DNA of 64,000 nt, taken from NCBI RefSeq assembly GCF_036017915.1, contig NZ_CP107929.1:6437001-6501000 (forward strand), in the 5' to 3' direction. Of the stretch, positions 25,161 to 34,306 are shown one piece after another. This DNA comes from Micromonospora sp. NBC_00421 (GTDB taxonomy: Bacteria > Actinomycetota > Actinomycetes > Mycobacteriales > Micromonosporaceae). Each line of letters begins with the position of its first letter. The stretch's first letter is position 1. The notes under the pieces were generated by a model, which was not told the origin of the DNA, made no database searches, and was given only the letters and a program-made list of their open reading frames with translations. The position numbers were made by a program, and so were the translations under genes.

Positions 25161-28100
25161 TCAGTCGTCGTTGACGATGGTGCCGGTCGCCAGCGGATCG
25201 GCGAACCGCAGATGCAGCGAACCAGCGACCGCGAACGCGATCTTCTCGTCCGACTCGCGCTTGCGGTCACCGCGCACGGTCACCGGGAACGCCAGCGAGG
25301 TCTGCCCGGCGGGCAGGGTCCGGCAGCCGACGTACGGCTCGAAGTCCAGCACGACGGTCGCGGTCAGCCCCACCGTGGCGGCGCAGAGCGTGGTCGGCTG
25401 GGACAGCGGGCGGGACACGGTGACCTGGAACGTCAGCGTGCTGGTGCCCCGGTCGCCCTCCACCACGGAGGCGTCGGCCACCCGCAGCGACGGTTGGCTG
25501 CGGAACCGGGCCACCTGCGGGTCGTGGTCACTTGCCCCACGGGTGCCGTCCCCGGTGAACTCCGCCGGCCAGTCCGCGTTGACGTGCGCCGCCCGGATCT
25601 GCACCAGGTCGTCGTGGAGCGCGTCGTTGACGAACAGGTTGTCCAACGTCTGCGCCGACCCCTGGAAGCTGTACGAGTACGCCGCCGACGGCACGTCGGC
25701 CACCAGGTCGTCCCACAGGTTGTGCAGGCCGGCCCGGTAGAGCGGCCCCAACTGGTCCGACGGGGTCGGGTTCGCGGCGGTCGCGATCGGGTCGTCCGGA
25801 CGGGGGAAGACGTTCAGGTCCCCGCCGTACACCACCCGGGCGTCCGGGTCGGCCGCCTCGATCGCGGTGACGATCGCCGCCCCGTACGCGGCCTGCTCGG
25901 TGCGCTGCCCGACCCGGCTGTCCGGCCCGGACGAGTAGTGGTTGCTCAGCGCGTACAGCAGGTAGGACTCCGAGCCGCCGGGGGTCGCCTTCACCACGAA
26001 CTTGCCCAGTTGCGGGGCCCGGGTGAAGACGTTGTCGCCGTCCTTGCCGGTCGAGGTGTCGGTGTCGGCCGGCAGCACCGCGTTGAGCGCCTTCGGGTTC
26101 TGCACGTCCGCGTTGGACGCCAGCCCCGCCGACCGGTACCGCACGGTGGGGGAGTTGCCCAGCAGCGGATCGGTGGCGGTCGCCCCGGCCAGCGACAACC
26201 GGTCGGTGCGGTACAGGAACGCCGAGGTGATGCCCCGGGCGTCCGCGCCGGTCCGGTCGTACGCCGCCGCGTAGGCGGGACCTCCGGCGGCCCGGATCGT
26301 CAGCGCCAGGTCCTGGAGGGTGTCCGGAGCACCGTCGGCGTTGTCGGTGGTGCCGCAGACCAGACTGCCGTCGGAGACCGCGCAGATGTCCTGGTCCTCC
26401 GCCTCCTGCACCAGGATCAGATCCGGGGCGTGCAGGTCGGTGCGGATCTGGGCGGCCAGCTCGGTCAGGTGCTCCCGGTAGTCGGCCTCGCCCGCCGGCA
26501 CGTAGTCGAACGGCGGGGACACCCCGGGGCAACCCGAGTTGCCGGTGAAGTCGCAGCCGTCGAACGGGTCGTCGCGGAAGTCGTACAGGTTCTCCACGTT
26601 GTAGGTCGCCACCGCGACCTCCCGGGCCCGGTCCGCCGGGCGGGGCGGGTTGTTCGCCGCCGGGTCGACCCCGGCCGCCAGGGTGAGCGCCTCCGGTTGC
26701 ACGCTGAACTTGCTGAAGCCGTACGACACCGCGCCGAACGCGTCGGTGGTGAGGGTGTCGAAGGTACGGGCCGGCGGGAGCAGCGCCGTCGAGTCACCGG
26801 CGGTGGCCTTCACGCCGCCGCCGCCGAGCAGGATGCGCTGCCCGTTGCCGTTGTCGAAGAGCTGCCCCGGCACGTCGTCCAGCGGGTGGGTGTCCCGGAA
26901 CACCCGGCGGGCGTACGGGTCGGTCCGCTTCAGCAGCGGGTCCGCCCGGTCCACCACCCAGACCTCGGAGTCGGCGGTGGAGCCGAACACGTCCCGGGGA
27001 CCGGTGACGCCGGAACCGCTGCGGACCCGCAGCCGGGCCCCCTCGTGCCGCTCCCAGAACCGGTCCGCCGCCGCCGCGTCGGCCGGTGGGGTGGCGTCGT
27101 CCACCGCCACGGCGGTGTTCACGTCGAGCCCCGAGTCGAGCCGGCGGACCAGCGAGGCACCGGAGAGCTGGGTCTGGTCGTAGTACTCCGAGACCCGGCC
27201 GCGCAGTACCACCTCGTCGCCGACGGTCGGCGCATAGCCACCGATCAGCGTGGTGAACGCGCCCATGAAGACGAAGATGCCGTCCGAACTGAGCGGGTCG
27301 CCGTCCTCGGTGCCGGTGCGGCTCTGGAGGTAGAAGCCGTACTGGTCGGCGCCGGCCGAGGTACGGGTCAGCGACTTCTGGGTGATCACGCCACGGACGT
27401 CGTACAGCAGGGGGCTGGTGCCGTTGCCGCTGGCCGGGGCGAGCGGCGACCGGTCGGTGCGAGGGTTCTCGTCGTCCCGGGTCTGCCCCTGCACCTGGCC
27501 CACCGACAGCACCGCGTTCACCTGCACGGTGAGCGGACAGGTGGCGGTGCCGCCGTCGGCGTCCGTCGCGGTCACGGTGACCGCGTAGGTGCCGCCGGGC
27601 AGGCCGGTGGCGGTGACCGTCGCGGTGGCCGTGCCACCCGGCGCGGTCGCCGGGGTGAACGCGGTACGGCTGATCGTGCCGCTCGTCGGGACCGGGCTGA
27701 CCGCGGTGACCGCCAGGTCGACGATCGTGTCGTCCGGGTCGGTGCCGGTCACCTCCCGGGTGGCGGTCGCACCGGCCTCGATGGTCAGCGCCCCGCCGCA
27801 GGTCAGCACGGCCGGCTGGTCCACCGGGCCGCCTCCGTCGACGGTGTGCGCGCCCAGTCCGTCGAAGGTGTCGGTGGCGAACCCGGCCCACTGGGCGGCC
27901 GGGTCGAACGCGTCCGACGGGTCGGTGTCCCCGGCGGAGATCGACGGCAGTCGGCGCAGCGTGTTGTCGGCGGTGCTGGTCAGCCCGCTGCCCCATTCGG
28001 TGCCCGGGTCGACGCCGACCTGACCGATCGCGTCGAGCACCACGCCACCCCGGCGCAGCACGATCGCGTCGTCGCCGTTGAACAGGCTCGCGCCGGTGGT

Positions 28101-28433
28101 CTGGTCGGCCTGGGCGAGGATCGCCGGCCCGGCCGAGGCGGCGGCGAAGACGAAGACGTCCCCGGCGGCGACCGTGCCGGTGAGGGCGATTGTGGTGGCC
28201 GTGGTCGACCCGTTGAAGTAGAGCTGGAACTGGTAGCCGCCGGCGGTGAGGTCGACCGGGGCACCGGTGCCGTTGTACAGCTCGATCGCCTTGTTGTTGG
28301 ACGAACCTTCGACGTACTCGGAGATGAACAGGTCGGTGGGCGCGGCGGTGGCCGCTGTGGGAGCGACGCCGAGCACCGGTACGGCGACGACGGCGACGGT
28401 GGCGAGCGCGGCGAATCTGCGGCGCAGGCGCAT
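25161..28433 (-). CDS. Large secreted nuclease/phosphatase (ExeM/NucH type) with lamin-tail and Calx-beta-like domains
   Basis: Exported 1090-residue multidomain protein, probably an extracellular DNase or phosphodiesterase that scavenges nucleic-acid phosphate. A signal peptide (LRRRFAALATVAVVAVPVLG ending TAATAA) is followed by a lamin-tail domain (about 32-160: DLFISEYVEGSSNNKAIELY), an Ig-like segment (about 211-310), an OB-like region (about 311-520), and an endonuclease/exonuclease/phosphatase domain (about 605-975: VATYNVENLYD, LILVQEAEDQD, LSNHYSSGPD, VYGGDLNVFPRPDD, GASDHDPQVARF). The C-terminus (about 985-1090, VADASVVEGDRGTSTLTFQV) resembles Calx-beta. The ATG at 28433 has GGAGG 6 nt upstream. 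Confidence 0.92.
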   Translation of the reverse strand: MRLRRRFAALATVAVVAVPVLGVAPTAATAAPTDLFISEYVEGSSNNKAIELYNGTGAPVDLTAGGYQFQLYFNGSTTATTIALTGTVAAGDVFVFAAASAGPAILAQADQTTGASLFNGDDAIVLRRGGVVLDAIGQVGVDPGTEWGSGLTSTADNTLRRLPSISAGDTDPSDAFDPAAQWAGFATDTFDGLGAHTVDGGGPVDQPAVLTCGGALTIEAGATATREVTGTDPDDTIVDLAVTAVSPVPTSGTISRTAFTPATAPGGTATATVTATGLPGGTYAVTVTATDADGGTATCPLTVQVNAVLSVGQVQGQTRDDENPRTDRSPLAPASGNGTSPLLYDVRGVITQKSLTRTSAGADQYGFYLQSRTGTEDGDPLSSDGIFVFMGAFTTLIGGYAPTVGDEVVLRGRVSEYYDQTQLSGASLVRRLDSGLDVNTAVAVDDATPPADAAAADRFWERHEGARLRVRSGSGVTGPRDVFGSTADSEVWVVDRADPLLKRTDPYARRVFRDTHPLDDVPGQLFDNGNGQRILLGGGGVKATAGDSTALLPPARTFDTLTTDAFGAVSYGFSKFSVQPEALTLAAGVDPAANNPPRPADRAREVAVATYNVENLYDFRDDPFDGCDFTGNSGCPGVSPPFDYVPAGEADYREHLTELAAQIRTDLHAPDLILVQEAEDQDICAVSDGSLVCGTTDNADGAPDTLQDLALTIRAAGGPAYAAAYDRTGADARGITSAFLYRTDRLSLAGATATDPLLGNSPTVRYRSAGLASNADVQNPKALNAVLPADTDTSTGKDGDNVFTRAPQLGKFVVKATPGGSESYLLYALSNHYSSGPDSRVGQRTEQAAYGAAIVTAIEAADPDARVVYGGDLNVFPRPDDPIATAANPTPSDQLGPLYRAGLHNLWDDLVADVPSAAYSYSFQGSAQTLDNLFVNDALHDDLVQIRAAHVNADWPAEFTGDGTRGASDHDPQVARFRSQPSLRVADASVVEGDRGTSTLTFQVTVSRPLSQPTTLCAATVGLTATVVLDFEPYVGCRTLPAGQTSLAFPVTVRGDRKRESDEKIAFAVAGSLHLRFADPLATGTIVNDD

Positions 28434-28507
28434 GGGGCCTCCACGATGGGTGGACGGGAACCAACGCACGTTAAGGTGCGCCGCTGTCCGCCGTCCATCC
28501 CCCGGGC

Positions 28508-28535
28508 GGCGCTGTGGTGAATTCGCGACAGCGCC
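28508..28535 (-). terminator. Small hairpin near the end of the acetyltransferase gene
   Basis: GGCGCTGT (28508-28515) pairs with ACAGCGCC (28528-28535) across a 12-base loop, just downstream of the minus-strand acetyltransferase gene. A modest terminator candidate. Confidence 0.5.
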
Positions 28536-28537
28536 GC

Positions 28538-29554
28538 TCAGTGTTGGGCGTCGAGGCGGTGCACCAGCTCGGCGACGTCCACGCTGTATTCGCACCAGTC
28601 CCGGTCGGGCTGGTAACCCAGCTCGGCGTTCACCTTGAGCATCGCCTCGTTGGCCTGGGCGTTCCAGGTCTGCACCTCGGTCAGCTCCGGCTCGGCGGAA
28701 CGCAACTCCAACAGCATGCGTGCCTTGATCGCCCGGTCGATGCCGTAACCCTGGTGGTCGCGCACCACGATGGTGTCGTACTGGTCGGCGCGGGTGGGGT
28801 GCTGGACCGGCACCACCACCTCGGTCAGGCCGGCCACCGTGCCGGTCTGCTCGTGCAGGGCGAGCACGATGTACGGCTTCATCCCCCGGCGGTGCAGCGT
28901 GTCGAGGCTGTCCCGCAGCCGCTGCGGGTCGTACGAGCTGGGGCGCAGTTCGCCGTCCTCGACGTCGCGCACCTCGGCCTTCGCCCGCGCGTACGCCTCG
29001 ATCAGGTCGTCGGACGGCCCGCCCGGGTAGAACTCCAGGTGGTAGCCGGGGCCGACGCCGGCGGCCATCTCGGTGAGCGCCGTCCAGTCGACAGTGCCCA
29101 GGTCGAGCACGCTGCGGGTCTCGACGTACTCCTGGGTGAAGCCCAGCGACGAATAGAAGCCGATCGCCGGGGTGTCGCCGACCACCTCGACCCCGATCGA
29201 CCGGAAACCCTCCTGGTAGACCCGTCGGGCGGCGATCAGCACCAGGTCACGGCCGAGCCCGGTCCGGCGTACCGCCGGGTGCACCAGCACCTCCAGGACG
29301 CCGATGTCGCCGAGCAGCAGCACGTGCACGTGCCCGAGGATCGCACCGGGCTCACCCTCGGCCGGTTGGTCGGCCTGGGCCACCCAGGAGATGCGTCGTT
29401 CGCCGGGCATCACCTCGGAGAGGTACTCCCGTAGGGAATCCTCCCGCCAGGGCGGGTCCTGCGGGAGGTCGGCTGCGAGAACCGCGTTCAGCGTGTCCAG
29501 CACGGAGCCGATCTCGGCGGACGACGCGGTTCGGGGGTCCCACTCGCGCACCAT
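28538..29554 (-). CDS. Tandem GNAT-family N-acetyltransferase
   Basis: About 338 residues with two GNAT folds. The first (about 50-160) has the acetyl-CoA loop VLVHPAVRRTGLGRDLVLIA (R-x-x-G-x-G). The second (about 215-335) has VVVRDHQGYGIDRAIKARML and ends NAELGYQPDRDWCEYS. The substrate is unknown. Mycothiol synthase MshD is also a tandem GNAT, but I do not see enough to call this MshD. The ATG at 29554 directly follows a GTG at 29557 in the same frame; either could be used. Confidence 0.82.
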   Translation of the reverse strand: MVREWDPRTASSAEIGSVLDTLNAVLAADLPQDPPWREDSLREYLSEVMPGERRISWVAQADQPAEGEPGAILGHVHVLLLGDIGVLEVLVHPAVRRTGLGRDLVLIAARRVYQEGFRSIGVEVVGDTPAIGFYSSLGFTQEYVETRSVLDLGTVDWTALTEMAAGVGPGYHLEFYPGGPSDDLIEAYARAKAEVRDVEDGELRPSSYDPQRLRDSLDTLHRRGMKPYIVLALHEQTGTVAGLTEVVVPVQHPTRADQYDTIVVRDHQGYGIDRAIKARMLLELRSAEPELTEVQTWNAQANEAMLKVNAELGYQPDRDWCEYSVDVAELVHRLDAQH

Positions 29555-29626
29555 CACGCGTCTAGCTTGCCGTCAATGGCTTCTCGGGGGAAGTGTCCGG
29601 TCCGGCAATGTATGCGAACGATCACC

Positions 29627-30886
29627 TCACGTACGGCTTGCGCGTCCATATTCGTGGGCCTTGTCGAAGACGTCCTGGGCGTACCGGCGTACGTCGTTGT
29701 AGGAGAGGATGGCCCCCCACCAGTCGCCGGGGATGGTCATGTTCCGGCCGCCCTGGCACAGGTAGTTGCCGGCGGCCAGCGCGGTGTCGTCCAGGTCGTG
29801 CGGGTCCTTGCGGCCGTCGTTGTCGGCGTCCGCGCCGACCTGCTGCCAGGTGGTGGGGATGAACTGCATCGGCCCGATCGCCCGGTCGTAGACGGTGTCC
29901 CGGTCGAACAGCCCGCCGTCGGTGTCCCGGATCAGGGAGCGCCCGCCCTTGCCGTCGAGCGGATCGCCGATGATCTCCGGTACGGCCCGGCCGTCCGGCC
30001 CGAGCGTCGCGCCGTTGGCCTGTCCGTGCCGGGACTCGACGTAGCCGATCGCGGCGAGCGTGGTCCAGCTCAGCTGGCAGCTCCGGTTGGTCTGGGCGAG
30101 CACCAGCTCGGCGTAGCCGTACGCCTGCATGGCGATCGGAGAGATGCCCACCTTGCCGCCGGTGACCCGGGCCCAGTCGGCCAGCCCGTCGGCGGGCCGG
30201 CCGGCGGCGGTCGGTGCGACCGGTCCGGTCGGTGCGACCCCGCCCGTCGGGAAGCCGCCCGGCGGCAGTGCGGGGCCGCTCCCGCCCGGGAGTACCGGGA
30301 CTCCGGTGGTCGCGGTGACCGACGGGAATCCCGGGCCGGCGGTGGCGGCGTCGTCCACCGCGACCGGTCGGGGTGCCCGGACCGCGCTCGGCACCACCAC
30401 CGCACCGACCGCGGCAGTCGCCGCGACCAGCGCGAACAGGAACAGGGCCGGCAGGGTCAGCCGACCGCTGGGGCGGCGGGACCAGGCCCGGGTGGCCCGG
30501 GTGGCGGCCCCCACCGCCTGCCGGGGTGGCGGCAGCCGGACCGCGTGCGCGAACGGGATCCGCCGGCGTCGACCTCCCGCCGCACCGCCGCCCGGCTCCG
30601 GCTTCGCATCCGGCTCCGGCTTCGCATCCGGCTCGGGCGTCTTGCCCGGCTCGGGCGGGGCGTCGGCCGTCGGGGGCTGACCACCGGCGGGCCCGGCTCC
30701 GGCATCGGTCTCGGCGGCCGGTGGGGTCTCGGCGGCCGGTGGGGTCGAGGGATCGCGCCGGGGCCGGCGGGGCCGGGGAATCCAGCCGCGACGCGGGACG
30801 GCGGACACGTCCTCGGGCGGTGCCGCTGCTCGCAGGGGCCGTACCGTCGAATCTTCGCCGCTCACCACCGTTTGAGTATCACCCAT
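29627..30886 (-). CDS. Membrane-anchored lytic transglycosylase (MltB-like)
   Basis: Cell-wall hydrolase predicted to cleave glycan strands of peptidoglycan. The cytoplasmic N-terminus (about 1-135) is Pro/Ala-rich with PDAKPEPDAKPEPG repeats, followed by one membrane segment (LTLPALFLFALVAATAAVGAVVV, about 147-168) and a Gly/Pro linker. The catalytic domain (about 235-415) shows TLAAIGYVESRHGQAN (catalytic Glu), RAIGPMQFIPTTWQQVGADA and DDTALAAGNYLCQGG. The length is 419 residues. It is divergent from the FmdB-like gene with only 38 bp between the start codons, so their promoters overlap. Confidence 0.9.
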   Translation of the reverse strand: MGDTQTVVSGEDSTVRPLRAAAPPEDVSAVPRRGWIPRPRRPRRDPSTPPAAETPPAAETDAGAGPAGGQPPTADAPPEPGKTPEPDAKPEPDAKPEPGGGAAGGRRRRIPFAHAVRLPPPRQAVGAATRATRAWSRRPSGRLTLPALFLFALVAATAAVGAVVVPSAVRAPRPVAVDDAATAGPGFPSVTATTGVPVLPGGSGPALPPGGFPTGGVAPTGPVAPTAAGRPADGLADWARVTGGKVGISPIAMQAYGYAELVLAQTNRSCQLSWTTLAAIGYVESRHGQANGATLGPDGRAVPEIIGDPLDGKGGRSLIRDTDGGLFDRDTVYDRAIGPMQFIPTTWQQVGADADNDGRKDPHDLDDTALAAGNYLCQGGRNMTIPGDWWGAILSYNDVRRYAQDVFDKAHEYGRASRT

Positions 30887-30912
30887 CCCGGTCCGGGAGT
30901 CAGGTCCGGTCG

Positions 30913-30918
30913 TAGGGT
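30913..30918 (+). promoter_or_regulatory. Leaderless -10 box of the FmdB-like gene
   Basis: TAGGGT, six bases, then ATG at 30925. The promoter lies in the 38-bp gap to the divergent transglycosylase gene. Confidence 0.6.
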
Positions 30919-30924
30919 GGGGGC

Positions 30925-31149
30925 ATGCCCCGGTACGAGTTCCGCTGCCGCGCCTGCGGCGACACTTTCGAGGTCAACCGACCGATGGCCGAGGCCGGTG
31001 CGCCGGCCGACTGCCCCCAGGGTCACGCCGACACGGTCAAGCTCCTCTCGACAGTGGCGGTCACCGGCCGTGGTGGCGGCTCCGCGACCGGTGGGGCCCC
31101 GGCCGCGCCCGCCGGCGGTGGCTGCTGCGGTGGTGGCTGCGGCTGCTGA
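30925..31149 (+). CDS. FmdB-family zinc-ribbon protein
   Basis: The 74-residue protein has an N-terminal zinc ribbon PRYEFRCRACGDTFEV, then the second pair starting CPQGH, and a C-terminal Gly/Cys-rich tail GGGCCGGGCGC. FmdB-type proteins are small putative regulators; the exact role is unknown. The Cys-rich tail might add a metal site. Confidence 0.88.
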   Translation: MPRYEFRCRACGDTFEVNRPMAEAGAPADCPQGHADTVKLLSTVAVTGRGGGSATGGAPAAPAGGGCCGGGCGC

Positions 31150-31267
31150 GCGGGCCGATGCGCCCGATGTAACGGTGTGGCACGCCAGTACGCCGAATCA
31201 GTGACCCCTTGGGTCCGAGATCGCCCGACCGTTCTCACGATGCGTGACCGGTTGACCATAGGGCAGC

Positions 31268-34201
31268 ATGAACCCGACGTCAGGGGCGGAGGTGCCACGC
31301 ATGTCTCCACGGATCCACCTCCCGAGCGGTTGGGTGACCTTTGTGTTCACCGACATCGAAGGCTCCACCCGGCTGGCCCAGCTGCTCGGGCCGGACTACC
31401 GCCCGGTGCTCTGGGAACATCGCCGGCTGCTGCGCGACACCCTCGCCGAGACCGACGGCGCGGAGCTGCTGACCGAGGGGGACTCCTTCTTCCTCGCCTT
31501 CCCGGACGCGTCGGCGGCGCTGACCGCCTGCCTGACCGCGCAGCGGGCACTGTCCACCCACGACTGGCCGAACCCGGAGGCCGCGCCGAGGGTACGGATG
31601 GGTCTGCACACCGGTTACGCGGAACCCCGCGACGGCGAGTACGCCAGTCCCGAGGTGCACCGGGCCGCCCGGGTGGCCGCCGCCGCGCACGGCGGCCAGG
31701 TGCTCTGTTCGGCCTCGACCGCCCGGCTGGCCGACCCGCTGCCCGCCGGGGCCACCCTGATCGACCTGGGCCTGCACCGGCTCCGGGGCTTCGACGACCG
31801 GGAGCGGCTGTTCCAGCTCGTCGCGCCGGGGCTGGAGCGGCAGTTCCCGCGCCCGCGTACCGCCGAGGCGTTGGCGCACAACCTGCCCACCCAGGTCACC
31901 ACGTTCGTCGGCCGGGAGACCGAACGGGTCGAGTTGGATCTGCTGATCCGCCGGCACCGGCTGGTCACGGTGGTCGGCGCGGGCGGCGCGGGTAAGACCC
32001 GACTCGCCGTCGAAGTGGCGTCCGGCCAGGTGGAGGCGTACCCGGACGGGGTGTGGTTCGTCGACATCGCCACGGTCACCGACCCGGGCCTGGTGGCGTT
32101 CGCGATCGCCGCCGTGCTCGGGCCGCGTCCGGAACCGGGCCGCCCGATCCTCGACACCCTGGTCGAGTACGCCTCGGTGCGGCGGATGCTGGTGGTGCTC
32201 GACACCTGTGACGCCCAGCCGGCGGCCTGCGCCGAGGTGATCTCCCGGCTGTTGGCCGGTGGCAGCGGGGTGCGGGTGCTGGCCACCAGTCGTGAGGCGT
32301 TCGGTCTCCCCGGTGAGGTGGTGTGGCGGATTCCGCCGCTGGCGGTCGACCCGCAGCCGGGGCGTACCGAGAGCGACGCGGTGGCGCTGCTGCTGGACCG
32401 CACGGCGGCCGCCCGGGGTGGTCGGCCGCCGGAGTGGACCGAGACCGCCGACCTGCGTCGGGTGGTGCAGCGGCTGGACGGGCTGCCGCTGGCGATCGAG
32501 CTGGCCGCGGCCCGGTTGCGGGTGCTCTCCGCCGGTCAGTTGGCGGCCCGGCTCGACGACGTGCTGGGCACCCTCGACGCCGGCCGGGGCGCTCCGGAAC
32601 CGCCCGTGGAGCGGGGCTGGGCGGGCAACCAGCAGGACACGGTGGACCTGGTCGCCGCCGCCGCCGGGCAGACGCCACCGAGCCCGGCGCAGCGGGCGGT
32701 GCAGCGGTCCGCCACCGAGCGGCACCTCACCATGCAGGCCACGGTCACCTGGTCGTACCGGACGTTGGGGCCACGGGCGGCCCGGCTGTTGCGCTGGTTG
32801 GCTGTCTTCGCCGGGCCGGTGGACCTGGCCACGGTGGAGTGGCTGTTCGGCGACGATCCGCTCGACCCGCTGTCGGTGCTGGCGGACAAGTCGATGGTGG
32901 TTGCCGAACTGCACGCCTCCGGCAGCACCTACCGGATGCTCGACCCGATCCGGGCGTACGCGGCGCGGCGGCTGGTCGAGACCGGAGAGGCGCAGGCCGC
33001 CCGGGACCGGCACGTGGCCTGGGCGCAGCACGCGCTGCACCGGGCACATCTCGGGGCTGACGGCCGCCCGGTCACCCTGTCGCTCTACGCGTTGGACCCG
33101 CTCGCCGGTGAGCTGCGGGCGGCGCTGCGCTGGTCGGCCACCGGGGGCAGCGCCCGCGCCGGGTTACGGCTGGCAGGTGGGCTGGACCAGTGGTGGCGGG
33201 AGCGGGGGCTGTCCCGGGAGGCCCGGCTCTGGCTGTTCCGGCTGTACGGGCGGATCGCCGAGACCGGCGAGGCGATCCCCGAGGCGGAGCTGGCGGCGGC
33301 GTACCACCTGCACTCGTTGCACGCCGGTGCGGACGGTGAGTTCGGTGAGGAGCTGCGGTTCTCGCAGCGGGCGGAGGCGGCGGCCCGGCAGGCCGGTGAC
33401 GCGGGACTGCTGGCCCGGGTGCTCGCCGGGCGGGCCGCGCCGTTGATCGACATGGGGCAGTTCGCCGAGGCGGAGCGGGTCTGCCGGGAGGTCATCGACT
33501 GGGCCGACGAGCAGGAGGTCGGCGGGGACGCGTTGCTGGCCGTCTACAACCTGGCCGAGCTGCTGTGGCGGCGGGGCGCGTTGGCGGAGGCTGCGGAGCT
33601 GCTCGGGGCGGCCCGCCCGGTGGAGGCGGCCCGCCCGGTGGAGCGGGGTCGCCGGTCGGTGGACATGCTGCTGGGCATGGTGGCGCTGGCCCGGCGTGAC
33701 CTGGTGGCCGCGCACGAGCACTTGCTGGTGGCGCTGCGGGCCCGGATGGGGCACGGCTACCACGGGCGGGCCGGCGACACGGTGAACGCGGTGGCGGTGC
33801 GCTGCGCGCTGGGCGGGGAACCGTTGACGGCGGCCCGGCTCTTCGGCGCGGCCCAGGCCACCAGGGCCCGGCTGCGGGGCACCCCCGGCATCTACGGGGC
33901 GTACTGGTTGGAGCGGCAGGCCGAGCTGCGGCGCACCCTCGGCGACGCGGCCTTCGACGCCGCGTACGGCGAGGGTGGTGAGCTGGGCCTGGAGGAGGCG
34001 GCGGCGGTGGCGTTCGCGGTGGAGCACCCGGACCTGGCGGCGGACTCGGTCCGGTTCCGGGCCACCGGCACGGCGACGCCCCGGCCGACCGGCACGGCGA
34101 CGCCCCGGCCGACCGGCACGGCGACGCCCCGGCCGACCGGCACGGCGACGCCCCGGCCGGCTGGCCGGCGCGACGCGGAACGCCGGGAGGAGTGGGCGTG
34201 A
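31268..34201 (+). CDS. Class III cyclase-like domain fused to NB-ARC/STAND ATPase with TPR-like C-terminus
   Basis: 977-residue cytoplasmic signalling protein. The N-terminal cyclase homology domain (about 18-175) has VTFVFTDIEGSTRLAQLLG, LLTEGDSFFLAFPDA and SPEVHRAARVAAAAHGGQ. Compared with active class III cyclases, the purine-specifying Lys and the transition-state Asn look replaced, so it may bind rather than make cyclic nucleotides. The ATPase part has FVGRETERVELD, VVGAGGAGKTRLAVEVA (P-loop) and LVVLDTCD, followed by helical repeats (about 600-900). The C-terminus holds four TGTATPRP repeats. This architecture is common in mycobacteria and other actinobacteria. Confidence 0.87.
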   Translation: MNPTSGAEVPRMSPRIHLPSGWVTFVFTDIEGSTRLAQLLGPDYRPVLWEHRRLLRDTLAETDGAELLTEGDSFFLAFPDASAALTACLTAQRALSTHDWPNPEAAPRVRMGLHTGYAEPRDGEYASPEVHRAARVAAAAHGGQVLCSASTARLADPLPAGATLIDLGLHRLRGFDDRERLFQLVAPGLERQFPRPRTAEALAHNLPTQVTTFVGRETERVELDLLIRRHRLVTVVGAGGAGKTRLAVEVASGQVEAYPDGVWFVDIATVTDPGLVAFAIAAVLGPRPEPGRPILDTLVEYASVRRMLVVLDTCDAQPAACAEVISRLLAGGSGVRVLATSREAFGLPGEVVWRIPPLAVDPQPGRTESDAVALLLDRTAAARGGRPPEWTETADLRRVVQRLDGLPLAIELAAARLRVLSAGQLAARLDDVLGTLDAGRGAPEPPVERGWAGNQQDTVDLVAAAAGQTPPSPAQRAVQRSATERHLTMQATVTWSYRTLGPRAARLLRWLAVFAGPVDLATVEWLFGDDPLDPLSVLADKSMVVAELHASGSTYRMLDPIRAYAARRLVETGEAQAARDRHVAWAQHALHRAHLGADGRPVTLSLYALDPLAGELRAALRWSATGGSARAGLRLAGGLDQWWRERGLSREARLWLFRLYGRIAETGEAIPEAELAAAYHLHSLHAGADGEFGEELRFSQRAEAAARQAGDAGLLARVLAGRAAPLIDMGQFAEAERVCREVIDWADEQEVGGDALLAVYNLAELLWRRGALAEAAELLGAARPVEAARPVERGRRSVDMLLGMVALARRDLVAAHEHLLVALRARMGHGYHGRAGDTVNAVAVRCALGGEPLTAARLFGAAQATRARLRGTPGIYGAYWLERQAELRRTLGDAAFDAAYGEGGELGLEEAAAVAFAVEHPDLAADSVRFRATGTATPRPTGTATPRPTGTATPRPTGTATPRPAGRRDAERREEWA
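34064..34159 (+). repeat. 24-bp tandem repeat at the end of the cyclase-like gene
   Basis: Four units of ACCGGCACGGCGACGCCCCG plus GCCG start at 34064, 34088, 34112 and 34136, encoding TGTATPRP in frame. The copies appear identical, which points to recent expansion. Confidence 0.95.
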
Positions 34202-34265
34202 CCTGCCCCGCCGCCCGGTGCGGGAACGACGCGGCGGGCCCGGCCCGGTGGATACGGTCTGGCGA

Positions 34266-34296
34266 ACGCCCCGGGTGATGTGGTCACCCGGGGCGT
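34266..34296. terminator. Bidirectional hairpin terminator
   Basis: ACGCCCCGGGTGA (34266-34278) and TCACCCGGGGCGT (34284-34296) form a perfect 13-bp stem with a 5-base loop, between two convergent genes. Confidence 0.88.
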
Positions 34297-34306
34297 CCGT
34301 GGTCGG

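Noticed and set aside
29552..29557. Leaderless promoter for the tandem GNAT gene (TAGACG upstream)
   Set aside because: The hexamer lacks the final T and its spacing is ambiguous with two overlapping start codons.
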